Shown: positions 26,379-35,281 of the stretch, piece after piece
How positions within the stretch are numbered: position 1 is the first letter of the stretch
Layout: each line of letters opens with the position of its first letter
From: JAGQPD01 sp020426865
Lineage (GTDB): Bacteria; Planctomycetota; Planctomycetia; Pirellulales; Pirellulaceae
DNA: 64,000 nucleotides
NCBI GenBank assembly: GCA_041399065.1
Contig: JAWKTN010000002.1
Location: 186,001-250,000 of the forward strand
Reading direction: 5' to 3'
Program-made: the position numbers and the translations under genes
The notes under the pieces: generated by a model
Told to the model about the DNA's origin: nothing
The model's database searches: none
The model's input: the letters and a program-made list of their open reading frames with translations, nothing else

Positions 26379-28046
26379 TTACTCGGTTGCTTCGTCCCAA
26401 GGACTGGAACGCTGCACGACTTCCGCCTGCGGATGCAACTGTCGCTCTTCGTCCTGCACGCGTTGTGGCGCTTCCGTGCGTTGAGCGACAATCACTCGAC
26501 CCGCCAAGACGATGTGGTATGCAATCATCGCCAGGGCGCTACCGATCACGAAGACCGGGACGACTGGTAACGGAGTCTTAAAGCTCCCAGGTCCTGGCGC
26601 GAGGAGCACGGCATAGAATCCGTCATCCAAACAGACAACCAACGTCCAAAGAAAATTACTGGCTTGCAGGTAGGTGTATCCCCACGTTCGCATCAACCCT
26701 TGAATTGCAAAAGGTGCCAGTCCGCCAATCGCCAATAGCACGAAGTGAACGAGCAGCGCGACCAATGCGTTCACGTTTGAAGTGCGGCTGATCAGTGACA
26801 GCAATATTCGTGCAAACCCCAAATAGGCAACTGCGTAGCAGATCAATAGCAGCGTAAAGGGAAGGACATCGGCGGTAAAGAACCGACCGAATGCACCGCG
26901 ATACGCCAAATGAATCTGCACGACGATAATCAACAGTGTCAGCAGGTTTCCCACCGCGAACAGATACCCGGCTACCGGCCCTGGATTGAACCAGGACAGC
27001 CAGATTCGCCCCAGGATCGTCCGCGGCAGTTTACGGCGAGCTCGTTCGGACAACTGATCCCGTTCACCCGTCATCATGGCACCCATCAGATACCAATAAC
27101 CGACGAAGATGCAGATCGTCATGAACAACACGTCGTCTTCCTCGATGCGAAGCCAATAACGTGTCCCCCATGCGATGATCAGGCAACCCACAAGCCAGGT
27201 TGCGTATCGGAGGGTTGTCGAACGATTCTCGCTGGGAAACGTAATATTGGCGGATGCGGCAAGGAAAGTGAGGGCAAACACCGCCGCCATGATCGACAAT
27301 ACGAAACCGTTGGCGATCCAGAACTCGGGTTCCGCAAAGGGAATCCCAATCCCTTCCGTGAGGATCACCGTCAGCCAGGTCGAGCAGATCAGGTAAAGGG
27401 CAGTCAGCGCGAGGATCAGAAAGACCGACAACAGGCTCTGTAACGCTCGGCTTTTGGAAAATGTCGCCAGCAGCAACCCCACGGTCGACAGCAACGCGGA
27501 AATCAAGAACTGGTAGCCCAGGATATGGACGATCAATAAAATATCAACCCCCTTCAGCAGATAGGTAAAGGCGACACAGGGGGACAGTGCTGACATATAG
27601 ACGGCAATCTGCAAGATAGCACTTCCCAATTTTCCGCCGATAATCTGTCGCGGAAGCAATGTCGTAATGCTCAACAGGTCGTACGTCCCATCTTCTTGTT
27701 CGGAGGCGAGGGATCGATGAGCGGTAAAGGGGATGATCACAATCAACGGAAACGCGAGAATCCAGACGTACCCCAGCAGCATCGTTTGGCCGGCCGGGGC
27801 GTACGGCAACCCCGGAATCATCGACGTCCCTAACCACGACCAACCCCAACCGGCGATCAGCAGCAACGTAAACGTGATCGCGAACTGCCGACTTTGCAGT
27901 GCCTGCCGCGATTCCTTCACAAGAATTGGATTGAACCAGTCGCTGGCCGCATCGGACCAACGATCCAGTCGGTCTTTCCATACCGACGGCGCCGCCGCGA
28001 ATGGCGATCCCGCATCGGCCACGGAGATTGGGGCCGGCTCGCTCAT
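26379..28046 (-). CDS. ABC-2 type exporter permease
   Basis: 555 residues from ATG 28046. About 12 hydrophobic helices are visible, including FAITFTLLLIAGWGWSW near the N-terminus and repeated L/I/V-rich spans through the middle. The N-terminal segment NPILVKESRQALQSRQF is characteristic of ABC-2 permeases that follow an ATPase of the CcmA/YhaQ type. Its start overlaps the ATPase stop by four bases, so the two are one operon. The substrate is not known. The C-terminal tail is hydrophilic and cytoplasmic. Confidence 0.87.
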   Translation of the reverse strand: MSEPAPISVADAGSPFAAAPSVWKDRLDRWSDAASDWFNPILVKESRQALQSRQFAITFTLLLIAGWGWSWLGTSMIPGLPYAPAGQTMLLGYVWILAFPLIVIIPFTAHRSLASEQEDGTYDLLSITTLLPRQIIGGKLGSAILQIAVYMSALSPCVAFTYLLKGVDILLIVHILGYQFLISALLSTVGLLLATFSKSRALQSLLSVFLILALTALYLICSTWLTVILTEGIGIPFAEPEFWIANGFVLSIMAAVFALTFLAASANITFPSENRSTTLRYATWLVGCLIIAWGTRYWLRIEEDDVLFMTICIFVGYWYLMGAMMTGERDQLSERARRKLPRTILGRIWLSWFNPGPVAGYLFAVGNLLTLLIIVVQIHLAYRGAFGRFFTADVLPFTLLLICYAVAYLGFARILLSLISRTSNVNALVALLVHFVLLAIGGLAPFAIQGLMRTWGYTYLQASNFLWTLVVCLDDGFYAVLLAPGPGSFKTPLPVVPVFVIGSALAMIAYHIVLAGRVIVAQRTEAPQRVQDEERQLHPQAEVVQRSSPWDEATE

Positions 28047-28987
28047 TGCACCCTCCCCTTCGTAACATGCATGAACACGTCTTCCAGGCTGCGTTTATGA
28101 CTGCCAAATTCCGCCACCGGAAATCCAGCGTCGACCATGGCCTTCAACAACTGCGCCTCGTCTTCCCGTTGTCCGGCATGCATCAGCGTCACGATCTCGC
28201 CATCGGCAACGACCTCGGACCATTGCGGGAATTGCTCGAGCCAGGCCACCAGCTCCTGGCCGCGGTCAAGCAGTCGCACACGAATCGCACGAAGACTGGT
28301 CGTACCATGTTGGATCTCGTCGACCGTCCCCACCGCCAGCAGATTACCATGCTCAATGATCCCGACCGAATCGCAAATCTCCGCCAATTCTGTCAGGATG
28401 TGCGAACTGATCATGACCGCTTTACCGTCGGCGGCCAATTGGCGAATCATATCCCGCAGCTCGATCCGCGCACGCGGATCGAGCCCGGCGGCCGGCTCGT
28501 CTAACACCAACACCGCGGGATCGTGGATCATCGCGCGGCCCAGGCACAACCGCTGCTTCATCCCTTTGGATAACCCATTGATCGGCTTCTGTGCCAGGAT
28601 ATCCAATCCCGTGAAACTCATTACGTGACGAAGCGCTCGCAGGCGATCCTTGCCAATGATCCCGTAGGCCCGCGCGAAGAAATCCAAATACTCCCAGCAA
28701 TTGACGTTGCTATAAGTAGGAAAATAATCGGGCATGAACCCCAACCGGCGGCGGACCCGATCGGGATCGTTGATCACGGAAAAACCATCCACCAGCGCGT
28801 CGCCGGCCGTGGGTAAATCCAACGTGGCCAGAATCCGCATGCTGGTCGTCTTTCCCGCCCCGTTTGGCCCGATGTAGCCGAAGACCTGCCCGCGTTGCAC
28901 TTCAAAGGTCACGTCATGTACCGCGCAGGTGGAACCGAAGAATCGGTAGAGACGCCGCAATTCGATCATCGGGTGGCTGTCAATCAT
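28043..28987 (-). CDS. ABC transporter ATP-binding protein
   Basis: 314 residues from ATG 28987. Walker A is GYIGPNGAGKTTSMRILATL, the signature is GLSKGMKQRLCLGRAM, Walker B is VLVLDEPAAGLDPRARIEL and the H loop is ISSHILTEL. The C-terminal ~80 residues form the extension usual in CcmA/NatA-type ATPases of ABC-2 exporters. It powers the permease whose start overlaps its stop. The large membrane protein at 29021-31381 lies just upstream on the same strand. Confidence 0.96.
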   Translation of the reverse strand: MIDSHPMIELRRLYRFFGSTCAVHDVTFEVQRGQVFGYIGPNGAGKTTSMRILATLDLPTAGDALVDGFSVINDPDRVRRRLGFMPDYFPTYSNVNCWEYLDFFARAYGIIGKDRLRALRHVMSFTGLDILAQKPINGLSKGMKQRLCLGRAMIHDPAVLVLDEPAAGLDPRARIELRDMIRQLAADGKAVMISSHILTELAEICDSVGIIEHGNLLAVGTVDEIQHGTTSLRAIRVRLLDRGQELVAWLEQFPQWSEVVADGEIVTLMHAGQREDEAQLLKAMVDAGFPVAEFGSHKRSLEDVFMHVTKGRVQ

Positions 28988-29020
28988 GATTGCTCTTGGC
29001 CCTGCCGGTCAAACCCACCG

Positions 29021-31381
29021 TCACCATGTACCCACAATCACGTGCAGTGAATTGTCGACAGCTTTCGACTTCACCGCTGGCGGAATCAAGACACATTCCT
29101 TGACGACCGCCACGTAGCGTCGCGGGCCCACCACGCTGGCGTTCATTGTCAGGCTTTCCGATAGCGCCCGTTCCATCAAGGAACCGTCAAGTCCTGCGGA
29201 GGGCATGGAGAAATCCCCACCACCCCAATATCCGAAGAACCGCCCCCCCCCTTGCGCCCGCAGCGAAACTCGATACGTGGAATCATCATAACCGGGTGGG
29301 AACGTCAAACCGCGATCGCGAAAATATCGGCTCAACGCCGCTTGCGCGTCCTTCCGCGGTATTGGCTGCAATGCCGCGGAACCGTCGACGGCGATTTCTT
29401 TCGCATCGTAAAGCTCGCCGTCGCTGGCGACGACAACGACGTACTCCACCGCCCCCCCCAGTCGGTTTTCGATCGCCGACGGGATCTCGCCCGGACGATC
29501 CTTGTCGAGCTTCACGCTTAACAACACGCTACTGTCACACGATCGAATTGCCAGAAACTGGCTGGCAACTCGCGACCGCAAATAACCATTGCCAAGCCGC
29601 TGCCGCTGGCCCCACTCCAGTTCCCGATGCTGGTTGATATGCGCGTACTCATTCGGACAAATGGGATCGATCGGAATCACGTGCGTATCATGGGAGAACG
29701 ACAGTCCTTCCGACGGTACGATGCCGGCATAATAGGTATGACGCGACCACGCCACCGCATGCCCTGCCGTCTGGTCAAGAAATGTCACCGATCGTGTTTG
29801 CGAACGGACTCCCAAACCATCCGTAAACAACGCATAAGCAAACAGCCCCAACACCACCGTCAAGGCTCCGATCGGCACCGTCCACAATAGCCAACTGAGC
29901 CGATACATGCGGCGCAAGAGAAAATAATTGACCGGCCCGATTACCAACGCGAACAACGAAATCAATACGAGAAACGCGCCGACAGGCGCCACGCCCACAC
30001 CAGGTATGAGAAAATTCCAATAGTCCATGTTTTCGCGGTTCTTCGTCACTCCGTGCCGTTGATACCAAAGAAAGCGATCCGTCTTCAGCTCGCTCAACAT
30101 CCCGGCCCATTCGTTATCGGCGACCTGAGTTTTCGGCTTCCCAGCCAGAACCACCATTCCGAACTCGTTCGGTCGAGTCAAAAACGGCGGCATGTCGGGC
30201 ACTTGGATCGGCCGCCCCGTATTCGGAACTGGCGGATTGCCAATCGTCGTGTTGGCTTGCGCAATGGGCATCGGCGCGTTCCAGGCGTCCTGATTCTGCA
30301 GGTACTCCGTGTACCCAGTAATCTCATTGCCTGCATTGAACAGCGGAACCACATCCCAACCAAGCCATTGTGGATGAGCCACCGACTTCCACATCGGCGG
30401 CTGACGTGGTTCAGATGATGGACGGTCCGCCAGCGCCAATAGGGAACTGATGACCTGCAGCTCAGTATACTCCTCGCCCACATCGGTCACCACGAGATTC
30501 CCGCCCGCTCGCGACCATGCCAGGACGGCCTCGAGCCGGGCCGGCTCCGCGACGGATAGCTGATGCAAATCACTCAACGACACGATCAGCAAGTCAACAG
30601 ACGTCAGCCCCAGCCATTGCTCCGGTACGTCCGACAGCGGGACAACTTCCAGCTTTGGATAGTTGAGGTAGGTCGATGCATTGATACGATCGACAACCGC
30701 GGCTGACGGACTATTTCCCTGCGACCCCATAATGGCCTGAGTGGCAGCGGTCGTGGCCAGGACATTCAGCAACTGCGTCACGTTCTCGTCCTGGGTACTT
30801 CCTACTTTGGGAAACGTGGAGCTACTACTGGTGACGACCAAGATACTTGGCAGTCGCTCCATCCATTCCCCCGTTGATCGGACCGACACATCGCGGGCCG
30901 ACAGATCGCTCAGCCGGCCGCCCGACTCAAACGTCTCAATATCCAGATAGTTGTGGTTCCAGGACTGGGGAACCAACACGACCGCCTCGGCTACAGTGGC
31001 AGCTCCGGGCAGTTCAATGTCCTGGGTCACCTGCAATTCCGGCCCTTGCCGATCGTCAAGCCGGGACACGGTCAAGACTACGCGCAATTGTCGGTCGATA
31101 CCAAACGTCGACGTCCCCATCGGTCGGACGACTATCGTGTAGGGACGATAGCCATTGCCATCGATCCAGTACGAACTCACACGCAACTGCAACTTGTTGC
31201 GGGCCATCCGTGGATTGGCCGGCAGCGTGACCGTGTCGCCCGTTCCTGCCCGTGCGGATGTGCTGAAACTACCTGCTTGTGCGATCACCAACGAACAGAC
31301 CATCGCCAATCTTGATAACGCCACCAACTGGCGACATAGCGTCAGCGAGCGGTTGGACGAGAATAACGCACAGCCTGGCAT
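29021..31381 (-). CDS. Large exported/membrane protein, von Willebrand- or amidotransferase-like, in the ABC operon
   Basis: 786 residues from ATG 31381. A signal peptide ends near ARA-G (residue about 46). The N-terminal part has beta-rich segments with a DVLLIVSLSDLHQL-like Rossmann core (SVDLLIVSLSDLHQL) and a VVTDVGEEYTEL segment, reminiscent of GldG-type or glutamine-amidotransferase-like domains. Two membrane helices lie at about residues 460-520 (VGAFLVLISLFALVIGPVNYF, then WTVPIGALTVVLGLFAYAL). I cannot name the family. The neighbours are a small membrane protein (3 bp upstream) and ABC-2 exporter genes downstream, so it may be an accessory of that exporter. Confidence 0.72.
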   Translation of the reverse strand: MPGCALFSSNRSLTLCRQLVALSRLAMVCSLVIAQAGSFSTSARAGTGDTVTLPANPRMARNKLQLRVSSYWIDGNGYRPYTIVVRPMGTSTFGIDRQLRVVLTVSRLDDRQGPELQVTQDIELPGAATVAEAVVLVPQSWNHNYLDIETFESGGRLSDLSARDVSVRSTGEWMERLPSILVVTSSSSTFPKVGSTQDENVTQLLNVLATTAATQAIMGSQGNSPSAAVVDRINASTYLNYPKLEVVPLSDVPEQWLGLTSVDLLIVSLSDLHQLSVAEPARLEAVLAWSRAGGNLVVTDVGEEYTELQVISSLLALADRPSSEPRQPPMWKSVAHPQWLGWDVVPLFNAGNEITGYTEYLQNQDAWNAPMPIAQANTTIGNPPVPNTGRPIQVPDMPPFLTRPNEFGMVVLAGKPKTQVADNEWAGMLSELKTDRFLWYQRHGVTKNRENMDYWNFLIPGVGVAPVGAFLVLISLFALVIGPVNYFLLRRMYRLSWLLWTVPIGALTVVLGLFAYALFTDGLGVRSQTRSVTFLDQTAGHAVAWSRHTYYAGIVPSEGLSFSHDTHVIPIDPICPNEYAHINQHRELEWGQRQRLGNGYLRSRVASQFLAIRSCDSSVLLSVKLDKDRPGEIPSAIENRLGGAVEYVVVVASDGELYDAKEIAVDGSAALQPIPRKDAQAALSRYFRDRGLTFPPGYDDSTYRVSLRAQGGGRFFGYWGGGDFSMPSAGLDGSLMERALSESLTMNASVVGPRRYVAVVKECVLIPPAVKSKAVDNSLHVIVGTW

Positions 31382-31384
31382 GTC

Positions 31385-31666
31385 TTAGTCCTGCGGCTTC
31401 AGATGCTGCGGCGGTGGTGAATCTTGTGCGAACGGCGACCGGGCCTGCGTCGTGCGTCGATGCGGGACAACGATCAAGGTCCACAACATTGCCAGACAGA
31501 ACATGGCCGCGAACACTAGCAGCGATAGCACGGCCGTGCCCACGCCCAACGATAGGGCCGCCGCCCAAAGGCTGCCGCGCACGGCCTGCGACAGAACGAC
31601 GCAGAACACCGCAACAACGGCGACAATCGCCAAGAGTTTCCGAAGAGTTAAATTCGAGTTCGCCAT
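31385..31666 (-). CDS. Small membrane protein
   Basis: 93 residues from ATG 31666. Two hydrophobic helices (RKLLAIVAVVAVFCVVLSQ and LWAAALSLGVGTAVLSLLVF, running on to MFCLAMLWTLIVV) with a hydrophilic Pro/Gln-rich tail. The stop is 3 bp before the start of the 786-residue gene, so co-transcription is likely. No family is recognised. Confidence 0.72.
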   Translation of the reverse strand: MANSNLTLRKLLAIVAVVAVFCVVLSQAVRGSLWAAALSLGVGTAVLSLLVFAAMFCLAMLWTLIVVPHRRTTQARSPFAQDSPPPQHLKPQD

Positions 31667-31822
31667 GCCGGTCTATTGTCGGGAATACCGTGATAAATTC
31701 AAGCCCGTGAGGAATCCACGGTTCTTGTTCGGTACCGGTAGCGGATTATTGGCCAGTTTTTTTTCGGACCGTGGCTGTGGAATCGAACCGAGCAACAACC
31801 GTCCGATTCGATCTCGACGCGA

Positions 31823-32641
31823 CTAACGGACGATCGATTCACCGAGCCCGAACTTGTTCGCACTGTTTTGATACGCGATCTCCGCGTCGGGCAACAGTCG
31901 CCTTAGGTCGTCCGCGCGCCGCTCGTCGGCCGGATGCGTGGAGAGAAATTCCGGCGGCTTTTCGCTCCCTGCATGGCTCGCCGCAAACCGCTCCCAGAAG
32001 CGAGGCGCTTCCGCAGGATCGTAACCGGCTTGCGCCATCATGATCAACCCCATGTGGTCCGCCTCCGATTCGTGCTTGCGGCTATACGGCAACAGGAACC
32101 CGTACTTCGACGCTACACCGTACGCGCTCATGATCTGTTGTCGGCGAGTTTCTTCCTGCTTGCGTAGCACGAAACTGAGCGCCTGGCTGGCGCCGTTGAC
32201 CACATAACCTTGACTCATCCGCTCGCCACCATGACGCGCCAGGGCGTGGGCCACTTCGTGCGACATGACAACGGCCAAGCCGGCTTCGTTTTGACAAATC
32301 GGAATGATCCCCTCGTAGACCGCCACCTTTCCCCCCGGCAAACAAAATGCGTTTTGCTCTGGGGAGGCAATCACCTTGAATTCCCATTGGTAGTCCGGCC
32401 GATTTGCGACCGCGGCAATACGGCTGCCAACACGCTGAATCAGCTGCTGATATTGGACGTTTGAGGAAACCGGATCGTCACCGATGGCATCGCTGAATGC
32501 GGACAGCCCCATCTCGATTTCCTGAGCCTCCGGGACGAGCAACAACTGCTTCCGCCCGGTGATGGGGGCAGTTCGACACCCAGTTTCGGTTCCGGCCAGT
32601 AACACGGTGACCAACAACAAGAAAAACCCACGCCGGGCCAT
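31823..32641 (-). CDS. M48-family zinc metalloprotease lipoprotein
   Basis: 272 residues from ATG 32641, chosen because GAGGAG lies nine bases upstream. A signal helix ends at GCRTAPITGRKQLL, the C-x-T-x-P-x-TGR-x-QL lipoprotein start seen in M48 lipoproteins such as YcaL and LoiP. Zinc motif: HEVAHALARHGGERM (about residue 125), followed by EADHMGLIMMAQAGYDP, where the Glu is the third ligand. These enzymes degrade misfolded envelope proteins. The next gene upstream (32674) is the exo/endonuclease-family lipoprotein on the same strand. Confidence 0.93.
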   Translation of the reverse strand: MARRGFFLLLVTVLLAGTETGCRTAPITGRKQLLLVPEAQEIEMGLSAFSDAIGDDPVSSNVQYQQLIQRVGSRIAAVANRPDYQWEFKVIASPEQNAFCLPGGKVAVYEGIIPICQNEAGLAVVMSHEVAHALARHGGERMSQGYVVNGASQALSFVLRKQEETRRQQIMSAYGVASKYGFLLPYSRKHESEADHMGLIMMAQAGYDPAEAPRFWERFAASHAGSEKPPEFLSTHPADERRADDLRRLLPDAEIAYQNSANKFGLGESIVR

Positions 32642-32673
32642 ACGACTCGCTCCTCTTTCATCACGATCCTTGT

Positions 32674-33684
32674 CTAACGTAGCGACGAATCGTCGCGCCC
32701 CGCTATTACGCCAGTTTGGTGTTCCACTCTGGAAAATTCCGCCCACACCGGCAAATGGTCCGATACATCCAATGCCTCGGCCAACGATAACCGATACCGT
32801 TCGGCGAAATTCAGCACGCCACCGTTGCCAGTGAACTCGACGGTATGCGCAGGATGAAAAGCCAGATTGTCGTACAGCGCCGAGCCGCGTGTATTCGATG
32901 CGATCCCGTGGATCGCCCACGTCAACCGTCCCAGTGCAGACAGAGATGCAGCATCCTCAGGTGCCGCATTGAAGTCCCCCAACATGATCACATCGTCTTC
33001 CCCACCCGGCTCTTCTGCCAACGCGCGGTAGACAGCGTTCAGAACTCGTAACTCATACGCCACCTCGTCCGGGTCGGTGTGGACGTTGACCAATGTAAAC
33101 TGAAACGGCGTCCCTTCGTCGGTAATGGCGCGGAACGTCGCGATCAGGGGCTCGCGATGTAACCGATCCTCCTCGTCCACCATGGTGAAGACGGAGTTCC
33201 AATCGAGCCGCACGGAGTTCGCGTCAAAAATGTATGCGTACTGTTCCTGGTACGTGGCGGTTCGTCCCAACCGCGGACCAATCACGTAATCATAGTCCGC
33301 GCCACCGTCATTGACTCGTTCCACAAACTCAGGAATCATGTTCTGGTTCTCGGATCGGATCTCCTGGATTGCGACAACATCGAACTGCCGGACGATGTCG
33401 CACAAAATGTCGACAACCTGCGTTCGCTGCAGCTTGGATAACCCAAACGTCTGAATATTGAACGACGCGATGCGCAACGGCGGCCGATGGGGTAGTGCGA
33501 TCCCCGTCGGACTCGACCCTGCCGAACTGCCCGTCGTTCCCACCGCTCCCGTTGGCTCGCCTGCCTCGCCGTCGATACTCGTCGGTAACAGGCCACTCGC
33601 CGGAACATCGCAACCGACGAGTGTTAGTACGGACAAAACTGCGTACATCGCCGCGGAACGTAATGTTATTGCCAAGCTGGGCAC
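32674..33684 (-). CDS. Endonuclease/exonuclease/phosphatase-family lipoprotein
   Basis: 336 residues from GTG 33684. A perfect AAGGAGG sits six bases upstream, so the long N-terminal extension possible from upstream ATGs is unlikely. The signal peptide ends at LTLVGC (lipobox), then a Ser/Gly/Thr linker. The catalytic domain starts IASFNIQTFGLSK and has VVAIQEIRSENQ, VNVHTDPDEVAYELRVL, DVIMLGDFNAAPED and DVSDHLPVWAEF, the canonical E, D, H and N residues of the family. Members hydrolyse nucleic acids or phosphoesters; the substrate here is unknown. Likely in the envelope. Confidence 0.93.
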   Translation of the reverse strand: MPSLAITLRSAAMYAVLSVLTLVGCDVPASGLLPTSIDGEAGEPTGAVGTTGSSAGSSPTGIALPHRPPLRIASFNIQTFGLSKLQRTQVVDILCDIVRQFDVVAIQEIRSENQNMIPEFVERVNDGGADYDYVIGPRLGRTATYQEQYAYIFDANSVRLDWNSVFTMVDEEDRLHREPLIATFRAITDEGTPFQFTLVNVHTDPDEVAYELRVLNAVYRALAEEPGGEDDVIMLGDFNAAPEDAASLSALGRLTWAIHGIASNTRGSALYDNLAFHPAHTVEFTGNGGVLNFAERYRLSLAEALDVSDHLPVWAEFSRVEHQTGVIAGRDDSSLR

Positions 33685-33690
33685 GTCGTT

Positions 33691-33697
33691 CCTCCTT
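33691..33697 (-). promoter_or_regulatory. Perfect Shine-Dalgarno for the GTG start
   Basis: AAGGAGG six bases before GTG 33684 (minus strand) decides the start of the exo/endonuclease-family lipoprotein over longer in-frame ATG candidates. Confidence 0.85.
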
Positions 33698-33951
33698 GAA
33701 CTACGCCCAATGAACTGAGACCGTCCAAACAAATAAGGCGGGGACAGTATCAAAAGCCGTCGAGTCTGTCCAGGGATACCGGGAAAAATCGACGGGGCGA
33801 CCCGAAAACAGCGGAGATCGACTGTCGTAACGACGAGGAAAGGCCGCGGGGTGCATCTTGCCGAAGCGGCGCCGACCGCGTAGATTGGCAATGCTATCGG
33901 GACGGTCGTGTATGGTCCCTTCGAGCAGTATTTGAAGGAAAGCGAGTTACG

Positions 33952-34746
33952 ATGGATACCGCGCAAGACGCAGAAACCAATGACAGCAAGCCAGCATGGA
34001 AAGCCATTCCTGCGATCCAGCGACGGATCCTGGGCGTCCTCGTGGAAAAGGCAAAAACCACGCCCGACGCCTATCCCCTATCGCTGAACGGACTCGTGAC
34101 TGGTTGCAATCAAAAGAGCAACCGCGATCCACAAATGGACGCCAAGCCCGACGACGTAGAAGACGCGCTCGATGAATTGCGCAACTGTGGTGCGGTCGGC
34201 GAAGTGCAGGGTGGTGGCCGTGTGGCAAAATATCGGCATTATATGAAGGAATGGCTCGGTGTGGATGGCACCGAATTGGCCGTCATGGCCGAGCTACTTT
34301 TGCGGGGATCGCAAACGGTGGGTGAACTTCGCGGACGTGCCGCGCGGATGGCTAGCGATTCCCTGCCCGACCTCCGTGCGCTCGAACCCGTCCTGCAAAA
34401 TCTGCGCGACAAGAATCTGATCCAAGATCTTACGCCGGCCGGTCGAGGCCAAGTCGTTACTCATAATCTGTACCTCGACCGCGAGTGGGACAAGGTCCGG
34501 GCCCCGTACGCAGGTGGGACAGCCGCACCGAGCCACTCCCAATCCCCGCACTCCGCACCCCCGCCATCACGCCCCGCTCCGGCAGTACCGAGCCAGCCGG
34601 AAGTTCCACCGCGATCTTCTTCAGCCCCCGCCAATGTGCAAGCCCCTGGTGCCTTGGCCGAATTGCAACAGGAAGTCCAATCGCTGCGACAGGAAGTTGA
34701 CAGGCTGAAGAAAGAGATCGAAGATATCTGGTCCAGTATCGGTTAG
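33952..34746 (+). CDS. YceH family (DUF480) protein with coiled-coil tail
   Basis: 264 residues from ATG 33952. Two winged-helix-like halves with the DUF480 pattern: LGVLVEKAKTTPDAYPLSLNGLVTGCNQKSNR and later ELLLRGSQTVGELRGRAARM, with QNLRDKNLIQDL. The C-terminal ~80 residues add a Pro/Ser-rich linker and a coiled coil (ELQQEVQSLRQEVDRLKKEIEDIW). DUF480 is widespread and its function is unclear. It is convergent with the DinB gene 8 bp downstream, with a 12-bp repeat running across both stops. Confidence 0.93.
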   Translation: MDTAQDAETNDSKPAWKAIPAIQRRILGVLVEKAKTTPDAYPLSLNGLVTGCNQKSNRDPQMDAKPDDVEDALDELRNCGAVGEVQGGGRVAKYRHYMKEWLGVDGTELAVMAELLLRGSQTVGELRGRAARMASDSLPDLRALEPVLQNLRDKNLIQDLTPAGRGQVVTHNLYLDREWDKVRAPYAGGTAAPSHSQSPHSAPPPSRPAPAVPSQPEVPPRSSSAPANVQAPGALAELQQEVQSLRQEVDRLKKEIEDIWSSIG

Positions 34747-34770
34747 CGAATCGGTTAACGAATCGGTTGC
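34738..34770. repeat. Short 12-bp tandem repeat across two convergent stops
   Basis: About 2.75 copies of a 12-bp unit (atcggttagcga, atcggttaacga, then atcggttgc) at 34738-34770. The repeat covers the last codon and stop of the YceH gene (TAG at 34744-34746) and the last codons and stop of the DinB gene (34755). It can be read as a slippage duplication. Confidence 0.8.
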
Positions 34771-35267
34771 TTGCCCAACAACCGTCGCAGCAAGCCGATT
34801 TGTCCGGCATGCAACATTTCATGCATGGGGCAAAACAGAATGGACCCCAATTTGTTGGGAAAGACCGCATAAGGGGCCGGCAACGACTCCTGTAATAGAT
34901 CGTCTTCGGCACAGTCGTCCAGCACCGCCAGCGAATGCCGATGAACGGTGGCCAGCACCTGTCGGATCTCGCTGGGCGAAGGGTATTCACCCGCATCCGC
35001 GATGGGCTGCGATCCTTTCTGAAACTTGCGGATGAAATCCTTCGCAATCCACTCGCTGTCTTCCCGCTCCCGACCGCGAATACGCAAGATTGTCAAACCG
35101 TATTGCGCCATCGCGAGATGGCCTACTTGCCAGGCAACATGCGTTGTCGTGCCGTGCGGCTGATCGTACCACAGCGGATCATCGATGTCGCTGATCAATT
35201 CTAAGGTATAGTCACGTGCTGTCTTGATCTGTTCGATCGCCATTAACAATCGAGTGCCACTCGCCAT
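34755..35267 (-). CDS. DinB-family metal-binding protein
   Basis: 170 residues from ATG 35267. The four-helix DinB fold shows the metal-ligand histidines in THVAWQVGHLAM (about residue 43) and in MHEMLHAGQIGLLRR near the C-terminus, with a third His in the middle. DinB/YfiT-like proteins are often thiol transferases or other metal-dependent enzymes. The gene lies 14 bp upstream of the polytopic membrane gene's stop side on the same strand; no further context. Confidence 0.9.
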   Translation of the reverse strand: MASGTRLLMAIEQIKTARDYTLELISDIDDPLWYDQPHGTTTHVAWQVGHLAMAQYGLTILRIRGREREDSEWIAKDFIRKFQKGSQPIADAGEYPSPSEIRQVLATVHRHSLAVLDDCAEDDLLQESLPAPYAVFPNKLGSILFCPMHEMLHAGQIGLLRRLLGKQPIR

Positions 35268-35281
35268 CGCTTGCTGGTCTC

